Positions 43,510 to 52,505 of a stretch of 64,000 bases of DNA are shown here, piece by piece. Origin of the DNA: Clostridiales bacterium UBA6386 (lineage in GTDB: Bacteria > Bacillota > Clostridia > Oscillospirales > Oscillospiraceae); assembly GCA_002437585.1 (NCBI GenBank), contig DJQM01000019.1, positions 1 to 64,000 on the forward strand, read 5' to 3'. Position numbers and translations under genes: made by a program. Under the pieces are notes generated by a model. That model was given only the letters and a program-made list of their open reading frames with translations. It was not told the DNA's origin and did no database searches. The first letter of the stretch is position 1. Each line of letters opens with the position of its first letter.

Positions 43510-45888
43510 TTACCGGAATTCGGCGATGGTCACGCCATCCTCTCCCTCGCCGTAGACTCCCAGCCGGAAGGACTTGATATATTTGTTCTTTCTCAGATCC
43601 TGCTGGACGGCAGCCCGAAGGGTTCCGGTGCCCTTTCCGTGGATAATCCGCACCTGGGTCAGGTTTGCCCGCATGGCCTCGTCCAGGTACCGATCCAGCA
43701 CACAGATGGCTTCGATGGCGTCCATGCCCCGCAGGTCGATTTCCGTAGGCATGGCACTGAGCTTCATCTCCCGGCCGGAGTGCTTGGGATGTCCCCCCTT
43801 TTCCTTGTAGGGGTTCTCGTTTTCCAGCAGATACACTTCCTCCGGGGCGGCGGTCATTTTCAGGATGCCTGCCTGCAATTGGAGCGAGCCGTCTTTGTTG
43901 ATGCCGATGACGCTGGCCTTAGTGCCCAGCTTGAGAAGCTCCACGGTATCCCCCACCAGAATGCCCCGGCTGGGCTTGGGACGCTCCTTTTTCGGCTGGA
44001 CAGCCCGGAGCTTGTCCTCAGCCTCGTTCAGATTCCGGCGAAGCTCCGCCTGCCGCTGGTTGAAGCCGGTGGTGTCCGCCTGATCCTGAAGCTGCTTTTT
44101 CATGGCCTTCAGCTCTTCGCTGGCCAGATTGGCCGCCGCCCGGGCCTCCTCGATAATGGACTGGGCCTCCTTCCGGGCGGACTCCATGGCCTTTTCCTTC
44201 TCCTTCTGGAGCTGGGCCTGGTACTGCTCGCTTTGCTGCTTGATTTTCGCCGTCTCCTGGCGGAGCCGTTCCGCCTCCACCCGGGCGGCTTCCATCTGCT
44301 GCCGCTGGCTTTCCAGCTGGGAAAGCACATCCTCAAAGTCCTTGTCGCTTTTGTCCACCAGACTGTCCGCTTCCTTGAGGATCTCCTCCGCCAGCCCCAG
44401 CTTCCGGGAGATGGCGAAGGCGTTGGATTTGCCGGGAATGCCGATGAGCAGCCGGTAGGTAGGCCGCAGGGTCTCCACGTCAAACTCACAGGAGGCGTTG
44501 ATGACCCCCTTGGTGCGCATGGCGTAGAGCTTCAGCTCGGCGTAGTGGGTGGTCGCCACCACCCGGCTGCCCATTTTCCGGCAGAACTCGATGATGGCGG
44601 TGGCCAGAGCCGCACCCTCCGCCGGGTCGGTGCCCGCCCCCAGTTCATCGAAAAGCACCAGCGTCCGGTCGTCGCACTGAGCCACCACGTCCACGATAGT
44701 GCGCATGTGGCTGGAGAAGGTGGAAAGGCTCTGGGCAATGGACTGCTCGTCGCCGATGTCCGCCAGAATCGCCTCGAAGGTAGAAAGGGTGCTTCCGTCT
44801 CCTGCCGGAATGTGCAGGCCGCACTCGGCCATCAGGGTGAGTAAACCGATGGTTTTCAGGGTGACGGTTTTGCCGCCGGTGTTGGGGCCGGTGATAATCA
44901 TGGAGTCAAAATCCGTGCCCAGCCGCAGCGAAATCGGCACCACGGTTTTGGGATCAATAAGTGGGTGCCGAGCCTTGCGCAGCTCTACCCTGCCCTTCTC
45001 GTTCATGATGGGCTCCCCTGCCCGCATCTGATAGCTGAGCCTGGCCTTGGCGAAGATCACGTCCAGCTGCACCAAAAGCTGATAGTCTAAGTCAATGGCA
45101 CCGCGGTAGCCTGCCGCCTCGGCGGACAGCTCCGCGAGAATCCGCTCGATCTCCTTCTTTTCCTTCAGCTCCAGCTCCCGGAGGGCGTTGTTGGCGTTCA
45201 CCGCGGACATAGGCTCCACAAAATAGGTGGAACCGGTGGCCGACACGTCGTGTACCAGGCCGGGCACGTCGTTTTTGCACTCGCTCTTCACCGGCACCAC
45301 ATACCGTCCCTGGCGGATGGTGATGATCGGTTCCCGGAGGAATTTGGAATAGGCCGGGGAGGAAATCACCTTTTGCAGGCTGTCCCGGATTTTCCCGGAC
45401 TGAATGCGCATATGCCGCCGGATATCCGCCAGCGCGGTGGAGGCGGTGTCGGCAATTTCCTCTTCCGATAAAATAGCACCGAAAATTTTGTCCTCTAAGT
45501 ATTTGTTGGGGGTCAGGCTCCGGAACAGGGAATCCAGCACGGTGTTCGGGTCGTCCGGGGACACATAGCCCTGGATGGTTCGGGCGCAGCGGAGGATTCC
45601 CCCAATGCGCAGCAGCTCCTTGGGCTGCAAGGTGCCCCCCCGCTCCGCCCGCTCCAGGGAGGACGAAACATCGGTCACGTCCCCGAACACCGGGTTCCCC
45701 TTCCGGGCGCACAGGTCGGAGGCGGCGGTGGTCTGCTGCAGGAGCAGGGTCACTTCCTCTAAGTCGGAGGTTGGCCGCAGCCGCAGACAGGCTTCCTTCC
45801 CGCCTTCGCTTCCGGCACAGGCGGACAGCTGCTTCAGAACCTGGTCAAGCTCCAGCTTTTGCAGGGATTTTTCATATAATTCAGACAT
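43510..45888 (-). CDS. mutS2: Endonuclease MutS2 (RqcU-like)
   Basis: 792-aa MutS-family ATPase with a C-terminal nuclease domain; in Bacillus it splits collided ribosomes and in other bacteria restrains recombination. There is no mismatch-recognition domain I. Walker A GPNTGGKT lies near 340, Walker B and signature follow (LVLFDELGAGTDPAEGAAL), a long coiled coil spans about 520-640, and the Smr domain (about 718-792) has IDLRGMDAIEA and HGKGTGTLR. It overlaps recO by 8 nt. Confidence 0.96.
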   Translation of the reverse strand: MSELYEKSLQKLELDQVLKQLSACAGSEGGKEACLRLRPTSDLEEVTLLLQQTTAASDLCARKGNPVFGDVTDVSSSLERAERGGTLQPKELLRIGGILRCARTIQGYVSPDDPNTVLDSLFRSLTPNKYLEDKIFGAILSEEEIADTASTALADIRRHMRIQSGKIRDSLQKVISSPAYSKFLREPIITIRQGRYVVPVKSECKNDVPGLVHDVSATGSTYFVEPMSAVNANNALRELELKEKKEIERILAELSAEAAGYRGAIDLDYQLLVQLDVIFAKARLSYQMRAGEPIMNEKGRVELRKARHPLIDPKTVVPISLRLGTDFDSMIITGPNTGGKTVTLKTIGLLTLMAECGLHIPAGDGSTLSTFEAILADIGDEQSIAQSLSTFSSHMRTIVDVVAQCDDRTLVLFDELGAGTDPAEGAALATAIIEFCRKMGSRVVATTHYAELKLYAMRTKGVINASCEFDVETLRPTYRLLIGIPGKSNAFAISRKLGLAEEILKEADSLVDKSDKDFEDVLSQLESQRQQMEAARVEAERLRQETAKIKQQSEQYQAQLQKEKEKAMESARKEAQSIIEEARAAANLASEELKAMKKQLQDQADTTGFNQRQAELRRNLNEAEDKLRAVQPKKERPKPSRGILVGDTVELLKLGTKASVIGINKDGSLQLQAGILKMTAAPEEVYLLENENPYKEKGGHPKHSGREMKLSAMPTEIDLRGMDAIEAICVLDRYLDEAMRANLTQVRIIHGKGTGTLRAAVQQDLRKNKYIKSFRLGVYGEGEDGVTIAEFR

Positions 45889-46639
45889 ATTTTTCTCCTA
45901 TGAACAGGGATTTATAAAAATCCAGGGTCGAAAAGCCCCGCTCCAGTTGGGTGGCTAAGTAAGCCTCCGTCAGATTCATCAGCAGCTTCAGCGCATCCTC
46001 CCCTACCCGGAAGGAAAACAGCCGCTTGGGTTCGCACAGGCAGATGTAGCGCATGGCCTCCAGCACCGCCGGGGTCACGGGCAGTCGGATGCCCTCCGAA
46101 TTTGGATCCCGGCAGCTTTCGCATTCCAGCTGCCCTGCCCGCAGGTCAAAGCGCACCGGTTCCTGACTTCCGCAGATATGGCAGCCAAACAAGTCTGGCG
46201 TAAAACCGGACAGGCAGGCCGCCCGAAGCTCAAACACCGCCTTCACCTGTGCCTCAGGAAGGCTCAGCTTTGTCAGAGCGTACAGGCTATTGAGAAGCAG
46301 GGACAACAGCTCCGGATTGGGGATGTCCTCCTGGGAGAGCACCTCCGCAACCTGGGCGAAATAAGTACCCAGGGACAGCTGGGTCAGCTCCCGCCGCAGG
46401 GTTGAAAAAAGCTCAATGGAATGGGCCTCGTTGATGGTATACTGCCCCCGGTATTCAAACAGGGTAAACTCCCCGAACGCCAGCAGCTGACAGGGAGCAA
46501 TCAGCGGACTGTTCTTCCGGCGAAGGCCTCTTGCCTTCACCGTCAGCTTTCCGTGGCGGCGGGAAAGCACCGTGAGAAGAGCATCCCGGTCATTGTAGTC
46601 CGTGACCCGCAGAACGATTCCCTGAATCGTCAAGTACAT
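45881..46639 (-). CDS. recO: DNA repair protein RecO
   Basis: Loads RecA with RecR in gap repair. 252 aa: N-terminal OB-fold (IQGIVLRVTDYNDRDALLTVL), helical core, and a zinc site CHIC...CESC (residues about 154-183). GGAGG lies 5-7 nt before the ATG. It overlaps mutS2 downstream by 8 nt and the upstream yqzL-like gene by 50 nt. Confidence 0.95.
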   Translation of the reverse strand: MYLTIQGIVLRVTDYNDRDALLTVLSRRHGKLTVKARGLRRKNSPLIAPCQLLAFGEFTLFEYRGQYTINEAHSIELFSTLRRELTQLSLGTYFAQVAEVLSQEDIPNPELLSLLLNSLYALTKLSLPEAQVKAVFELRAACLSGFTPDLFGCHICGSQEPVRFDLRAGQLECESCRDPNSEGIRLPVTPAVLEAMRYICLCEPKRLFSFRVGEDALKLLMNLTEAYLATQLERGFSTLDFYKSLFIGEKYV

Positions 46640-46733
46640 GTGTTTCCTCCGATTTGGCGAGCCGGCTGTACATCAGGTACGCCTCCGGCGCGCCGGTTTC
46701 CAGAAAAAGGTTCCAATAATCGCCTGCGTTCAT
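46590..46733 (-). CDS. yqzL: YqzL-like small protein overlapping recO
   Basis: 47-aa reading frame MNAGDYWNLFLETGAPEAYL... between era and recO. Length, position and the pattern W-x-L-F-x-x-T-G-x-x-x-x-Y-L match YqzL, a conserved 47-aa protein of unknown function at the same place in Bacillus and Clostridia. GGAGGGG lies about 6 nt before ATG 46733; an ATG two codons earlier touches that site. The last 50 nt overlap the start of recO in another frame, so translation of the two is probably coupled. Confidence 0.78.
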   Translation of the reverse strand: MNAGDYWNLFLETGAPEAYLMYSRLAKSEETHVLDDSGNRSAGHGLQ

Positions 46734-46787
46734 TCCCATCCCCTCCGGAAATAGGATTTGCGCAAACGAGAAAAATACAACTGGAAA

Positions 46788-47675
46788 TTATTCGCTGTAG
46801 CCGAAATTGCGCACCAGAAAATCGCTGTCCCGCCAGTTTTCCTTTACTTTTACCCAGGTGGTCAGGTATACCTTGGTGCCCATGAACTTTTCGCAGTCCG
46901 TCCGTGCCAGGGAGGAAATTTTCTTGAGCATGTCCCCGTGCTTGCCGATGATAATGCCCTTATGGCTGGCCTTTTCGCAGTAGATGGTGGCGTCCAGGTC
47001 GATGATGCCGTTGTCCCGCTCGGAGAAGGTGTTGATTTCTACGGCGGTGCCGTGGGGAATTTCCTTGTCCAGACACCACAGCAGCTTCTCCCGGATGATT
47101 TCCGCCATCACCTGCCGCTCCGGCTGGTCGGTGGTCACGTCGTCCGGGAACAGGAAGGGGCCCTCCTGGGCGTACTTTTCGCACTCTTTGAGAAGCGCCT
47201 CCACCCCGTCGCCGGTTTTGGCGGAAATGGGAATGATGGCGTCAAAAATTCCCGCCCCGGAGTAGACGGCGATGACCTCCAGAAGCTTGTCCTTCTCCAC
47301 GGTGTCGATTTTGTTGATGGCGAGAATCGCCGGGCAGCGGGATGCCCGGATGCGCTCCATGAGAGCTTCCTCCTGGGTACCGATGCCGGCGATCGGCTCC
47401 ACCACCAGAATGGTAGCGTCCACGTCGGAAATGGACTCCCGGACGGTGCTCACCATGTAGTCTCCCAGCTTGGTTCTGGCCTTGTGATAGCCCGGAGTGT
47501 CCACAAAGACGAACTGGAGGTTTCCACGGGTGACAATGCCGCAGATCCGGTTCCGGGTGGTCTGGGGCTTATTGGAAACGATGGCGATTTTCTCGCCCAC
47601 CAGGTAGTTGGTCAGGGTGGACTTGCCCACATTGGGCCGTCCGGCAATGGTAATCATAGCGGTTTTGGTATTCAT
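46788..47675 (-). CDS. era: GTPase Era
   Basis: Ribosome-assembly GTPase that binds the 3' end of 16S rRNA. 295 aa. G1 GRPNVGKST (12-20), G3 DTPG, G4 NKID in the GTPase domain, then a KH RNA-binding domain about 200-295. ATG 47675 has AGGAG 7-8 nt upstream; a long in-frame extension to 47780 runs back into ybeY and is not used. It sits between ybeY and the yqzL-like gene in the standard ybeY-era-recO order. Confidence 0.96.
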   Translation of the reverse strand: MNTKTAMITIAGRPNVGKSTLTNYLVGEKIAIVSNKPQTTRNRICGIVTRGNLQFVFVDTPGYHKARTKLGDYMVSTVRESISDVDATILVVEPIAGIGTQEEALMERIRASRCPAILAINKIDTVEKDKLLEVIAVYSGAGIFDAIIPISAKTGDGVEALLKECEKYAQEGPFLFPDDVTTDQPERQVMAEIIREKLLWCLDKEIPHGTAVEINTFSERDNGIIDLDATIYCEKASHKGIIIGKHGDMLKKISSLARTDCEKFMGTKVYLTTWVKVKENWRDSDFLVRNFGYSE

Positions 47676-47688
47676 AAAGCTTCTCCTG

Positions 47689-48189
47689 TCAATCTCTTTG
47701 CATTCCGGGGATTCCGGCGGCGATGGCTTCCTCCCGTGTACGCATCTGCCGCTTTTGCTCCCCCTCGTCCAGGTGGTCATAGCCCAGCAGATGGAGCATG
47801 GAGTGGATGGTCAGGTACCCCACCTCCCGGCGGACGGAATGGCCGAACTCCTGAGCCTGGGCAACAGCCCGCTCCAAGCTGATGCACATATCCCCCAGAG
47901 GTACCAGACCCGTAGCCGGGTCTTCGTATTCGCTCCAGTCCGTGGGGGGATTTCCCGCCTCCAGCTGGAACATGGGAAAGCTCAGCACGTCCGTAGGCCG
48001 GTCAATGTTCCGGCTTTCCCGGTTCACGGTCTGAACGCCTAAGTCATTGGTCACAAGGACGTTGATCTCGCACTTTGCCGTGATTTTTTCCGCTTTCAGG
48101 GTTTCCTTGATACAGGTGCGGATAATTTGCTTGATCGCAAAGCTTTGCAGGCTAAATTCCTCAAAAACCAGGTTGATTCTGTGATTCAT
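47689..48189 (-). CDS. ybeY: Endoribonuclease YbeY
   Basis: 166-aa metalloenzyme for 16S rRNA 3'-end maturation and ribosome quality control. The zinc motif HSMLHLLGYDH (H-x3-H-x5-H) is complete, and TDVLSFPM is the second conserved block. It starts 1 nt after the phoH stop and precedes era by 13 nt. Confidence 0.96.
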   Translation of the reverse strand: MNHRINLVFEEFSLQSFAIKQIIRTCIKETLKAEKITAKCEINVLVTNDLGVQTVNRESRNIDRPTDVLSFPMFQLEAGNPPTDWSEYEDPATGLVPLGDMCISLERAVAQAQEFGHSVRREVGYLTIHSMLHLLGYDHLDEGEQKRQMRTREEAIAAGIPGMQRD

Positions 48190-48190
48190 G

Positions 48191-49204
<1,014 letters not shown>

Positions 49205-50383
49205 TGCTTTCTCCATTTCCTTCCCGTTTTTCCCTGCCAATGATCTCCCGGCACAGATAGTTTCCCCGGAGGCGGTAACAGCCGCCCTCCGAAAGAATCG
49301 TCTGGCTGGCCTGCCCTACCGTACCCGCAATCATCCGCTCCGGCAGATACCGGGCGGAAAAGGCCTTCAAAAGCTCGGAGGCCTCCTGTGCGGTGAGCCT
49401 TTCCGGCTGGCTTTCCCGGTTTATATAGGTGTCCACCCGCAGGCAAACCGGCAGACGGAAGCCCCCCGGCAGGGTCAACGGATAATCTTCCTGTATTCTA
49501 TCACAACTGCCCTCCAAAATTCCACTGTCTTTCCAAAAAAAGATTCTCTTTTTTCCAAGGAGCAGGCTCAGCACCCGCTTTGTGCCGGTGATATCCCCCT
49601 TTTTCTGATACCCAGCCGGAGTCACCGCCTCCAGCTGCCGCCGGGTCTGCGCCAGAATTTCCCCCTCTGCCTGAGTGGCCTGGATGCAGATGCCGCAGTC
49701 CGTGTAGCCGGAAATCAGAATTTCTCCCTTTTTCACCGCTTGACCAGGCTCCACCTGACCCGTGCCCTGGGTAACGGTAACGGAGAGTATGTAGCCGTCC
49801 ATGGCGGCTACGATATTTCCCACCTGATGTTTCGGTTCCGGTTCCGTGGCGGAGACTGCCCGTTCCCGGACAGAGATCACCGCCGTGCAGCCATTCGTGT
49901 TCACACCGACCCATTCCAGCTCCGGGATAGCATCGAGCAGGGCATTCTTAATGCGCTCGCTGCGCACGCCCCGCCGGGAAGCCCCGAAGGACAGCCCCCG
50001 ACGCTCTGCCTCCCACAAAACCTTCGCCGTAGGCACCGTCCGATTCCCCTCTACCCGGAAAAAGAGCACCCGGGTGGGAAGCAGTGCCGTAAGCCCAACC
50101 AGAAACAGCAGCCCGGCCAGCAGCAGCTTCCGCCGCCAAAGCGTCCCGACGGCATAGTACAGTCCTTGCCGCCCCAGCACCCGAAGGCTGTCTCCCCGCT
50201 TCCGGCACAGAGCCTGCGCCGCCGGGTAATCCCCCCGGCGAAGGCAGAATTCCAAGGTCAGCGCGCCCCTGGGGGCGATCTCGTCCAGCGTAATCCCGGC
50301 ATTGTTCAGCGTCCGTAATGCCCCCTCCGGGTCGGCGCTGACCAGCTCCACCCGGAGAATTCCCGCCGCCCGTGTCCAGAAGG

Positions 50384-50671
50384 TCATTTGCCATCCCTCC
50401 GAATCAGGGTCACTGCGTCGATTTTCCCACGGATCAGCAGCTGCTCCCGGCTCATCCGGGTGAGCACCATTTTGGCTCCGCAGACCCGAACCTGTCCGAA
50501 TTTCAGCCCAATCAGAATTTCCTCCGGGCAATAAGCCAGCACGCCCCGGTGATTCTCCACCAGCACCCGGCTGTCGCCGCCGATCTCAATGATGGGCTGG
50601 GCAGGCATGGGTTCCGTATCCAGCTCCGCCCGGGAGGCCAGACGCTCCCAGAAGCCACTTAGGTTTTCCAA
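50384..50671 (-). CDS. yqfC: Sporulation protein YqfC
   Basis: 95-aa YabP/YqfC-family protein (PIIEIGGDSRVLVENHRGVLAY..., ILIGLKFGQVRVCG, LTRMSREQLLIRGKI). The family assembles with YqfD/SpoIVFA-type partners during sporulation; the exact role is unknown. It is the first gene of the yqfC-yqfD-phoH-ybeY-era-yqzL-recO-mutS2 unit and is divergent from the ylbJ-like gene. AAGGGGG lies 5 or more nt before the start region. Confidence 0.9.
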   Translation of the reverse strand: MENLSGFWERLASRAELDTEPMPAQPIIEIGGDSRVLVENHRGVLAYCPEEILIGLKFGQVRVCGAKMVLTRMSREQLLIRGKIDAVTLIRRDGK

Positions 50672-50742
50672 TTCAGCGGCACCCCCTTTTCCTTAGGATA
50701 TGAATGAGGGATCCGCCGTTTGCATAGAATTGGGCGAGGTGA

Positions 50743-51714
50743 ATGGCTTTGAAGCAGCGACGCTATCTTCCGGGACTTTTGGGGGCGGCAGGAATGCTGG
50801 CACTGATTCTGGACAGCCGGACAGCCCTGATGGGTGCCCAAGCAGGGATCACACTGTGTCTGAAAACCGTGGTGCCCTCCCTGTTTCCCTTTTTCGTTGT
50901 ATCCTGCCAGGTGGTTGGCTTCTGGGGGGCGGAGCTTCGGCTTCCGGGGTTCCTTTCCGGACTTTTTCCGGGGATGACCGACCGAATGCCCGCCCTGGCG
51001 CTCCCCGCTTTTCTGGGGGGCTATCCGGTGGGGGCGCAGGCGGTCTGCCAGGCCTGGCGGAGTGGTTCCCTGACCAAGGAGGAAGCCCAGCGGCTGCTGG
51101 CTTTTTCCAGCAACGCCGGCCCTGCCTTTCTCTTCGGCATGGTGGGAAGATTCCTTCCGGAACCCTGGATGGTGTGGCTTGCCTGGGTCGTTCACATTCT
51201 GGGCGCGTTTTTTGCAGCCCGGTGCCTGTCCGTCCCTTCCCGGCCGGAATATACCCAATTGGTCTGCAAAGGCCTGGGCGACCCGGTTCGCGAGGGCGTG
51301 AAGACCATGGGGGCGGTCTGCGGCTGGATCGTCCTGTTTCGGACGTTCATCGCCTTTCTCGACCGGTGGGTGCTCTGGGCTGTGCCGCCGACGGTGCGGG
51401 TTCTGATCATCGGGCTGCTGGAGCTGTCCAACGGCTGTCTGGAGCTGAGCCGGATTTCCAATCTTGCGGTTCGCTTTCTGGTCTGCACCTGTCTTCTGGC
51501 GGCGGGAGGCCTGTGCGTCACCGTTCAGACCGCCTCCGTGACCCGGGGACTTTCCCTCCGGTATTACGGCCTTGGCAAGGTACTGCAGACCCTTATGAGC
51601 CTTCTTTTCGGTATCAGCCTGGTGCTGAAAAATCCCGCTCCCCTTCTGGCACTTTTCCCGGTATTCCTTCTGTGCAAAAAAAGATATGGAAAACCGGCGG
51701 CGATTGTAGTATAA
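50743..51714 (+). CDS. ylbJ: YlbJ-like sporulation membrane protein
   Basis: 323-aa polytopic protein (about 8 helices) with two Gate-type (nucleoside recognition) halves: PSLFPFFVVSCQVVGF early, LPAFLGGYPVGAQ, and SSNAGPAFLFG, all typical of the YlbJ/SpoVV family. SpoVV transports dipicolinic acid across the outer forespore membrane; that role is inferred. GAGGTGA directly precedes ATG 50743. It is divergent from yqfC with only 71 nt between starts, and CATA-type sigma-E -10-like sequences occur on both strands there. Confidence 0.85.
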   Translation: MALKQRRYLPGLLGAAGMLALILDSRTALMGAQAGITLCLKTVVPSLFPFFVVSCQVVGFWGAELRLPGFLSGLFPGMTDRMPALALPAFLGGYPVGAQAVCQAWRSGSLTKEEAQRLLAFSSNAGPAFLFGMVGRFLPEPWMVWLAWVVHILGAFFAARCLSVPSRPEYTQLVCKGLGDPVREGVKTMGAVCGWIVLFRTFIAFLDRWVLWAVPPTVRVLIIGLLELSNGCLELSRISNLAVRFLVCTCLLAAGGLCVTVQTASVTRGLSLRYYGLGKVLQTLMSLLFGISLVLKNPAPLLALFPVFLLCKKRYGKPAAIVV

Positions 51715-51715
51715 T
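51687..51715 (+). promoter_or_regulatory. Candidate promoter of the Cys-rich small protein
   Basis: TGGAAA (51687-51692), 17-nt spacer, TATAAT (51710-51715). It lies at the extreme 3' end of the ylbJ-like gene. Confidence 0.5.
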
Positions 51716-51744
51716 GCAGCTAATCAGCACAGGAGGCAAATAAT

Positions 51745-51954
51745 ATGCTATTCAGACGAAAAATCCAGCGCAAATGCGCCTATTGCAGCCACGGCACGAC
51801 TCTGGAGGACGGGGCGATTCTGTGCGCGAAAAAAGGGACGCGCCTGCCGGAGAGCAAATGCTTCTCCTTCCGGTACGATCCCTGTAAGCGGATCCCCAAA
51901 AAGGCCAAGGCTCTGGATTTTTCCAAATACGACGAAGAGGATTACTCTTTGTAA
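51745..51954 (+). CDS. Cys-rich small protein, probable zinc-binding
   Basis: 69-aa protein with five cysteines: CAYCSHGT near residues 12-19, LCAKKGT, SKCFSF and DPCKRIP. The first two pairs resemble a zinc ribbon; the tail is basic then acidic (FSKYDEEDYSL). AGGAGG precedes the ATG. Similar small proteins are common in Clostridia, but I know of no function. It could be regulatory or ribosome-associated. Confidence 0.8.
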   Translation: MLFRRKIQRKCAYCSHGTTLEDGAILCAKKGTRLPESKCFSFRYDPCKRIPKKAKALDFSKYDEEDYSL

Positions 51955-52016
51955 TGACCCTTAAAACTTGGCACCGATTTTATAAAATCCCTCTAGCGCA
52001 CCAAAAAATTCCTCTG

Positions 52017-52347
52017 CGCTTCCGGCGGTGCGGCTGGGGGGTACTTAGGGGGGGCGGCTTTTCGGCAGCGCCCTTTCGTAACCGCTGATGAAATCGTCTG
52101 CGGCTATCAGCGGATCTTTTGCCCCGACTGTGCAGCTTGAAAAACTTGAAATATAGCGCAGCCGTTGCCAGCGCAAGCTGGCTTACGGATGCGGCATACC
52201 CCTTGCGGGTACATACAGTATTCCGGCGTTTTTCAAGCTTTCATTCGTGACAAAATCTCTCGCCGATAACGCTTGCTGATTTCATCACCGGTTACTTAAG
52301 CCCGCTTACTTATCAATGTTCTTGCCGGGACAAGAACATTGCCCCCG
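52017..52347 (+). repeat. Repeat family 2, interrupted copy
   Basis: Two flanks, 52017-52077 and 52296-52347, together match the reverse complement of 59421-59531 over about 110 nt (shared blocks include CTTCCGGCGGTGCGG, GGCGGCTTTTCGGCAG and TATCAATGTTCTTGCCGGGA). The gap between the flanks is filled exactly by the palindromic element 52078-52295. The right flank contains the perfect hairpin AATGTTCTTG / CAAGAACATT. Confidence 0.85.
52078..52295 (+). repeat. Repeat family 1, copy A (218 nt, with internal insert)
   Basis: Ends GTAACC and GGTTAC; arms of about 65-70 nt form an imperfect palindrome (GTAACCGCTGATGAAATC against GTAACCGGTGATGAAATC read from the other end). It matches copy B at 57573-57732 with few changes but has an additional 58 nt in the centre (about 52154-52211), itself two small hairpins (GCCAGC-GCAA-GCTGGC and TACCC-CTTGC-GGGTA). 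No coding capacity. Confidence 0.88.
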
Positions 52348-52408
52348 GAGGGAACCACACTGAAAGCTTCTGGGAGACTTGGAATATAAGAATAGAGTTG
52401 CAATTCAC

Positions 52409-52430
52409 GGGCCAATGTGGGCATTGGCCC
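52409..52430. repeat. Short palindrome of a GGGGCC...-type dispersed repeat
   Basis: Stem GGGCCAATG / CATTGGCCC with loop TGGG, followed by CCTACGG. Only one copy is in this window. Confidence 0.5.
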
Positions 52431-52472
52431 CTACGGATTCTTAACATCTGCCATCGTTTCGTGAAAATGTAG

Positions 52473-52502
52473 ACGGAGGTCAGCATTCCCGCTGACCTCC
52501 GT
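52473..52502 (+). terminator. Terminator before ligA (plus strand)
   Basis: Perfect 12-bp stem ACGGAGGTCAGC / GCTGACCTCCGT, 6-nt loop, with TTTTT on the plus strand after it. It ends the plus-strand transcript that runs through the repeat region; on the minus strand it lies just after the ligA stop. Confidence 0.85.
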
Positions 52503-52505
52503 TTT

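Noticed and set aside
52021..52355. CRISPR array or tandem repeats
   Set aside because: The repeats are inverted, dispersed and not regularly spaced; there are no spacers and no cas genes in the window.
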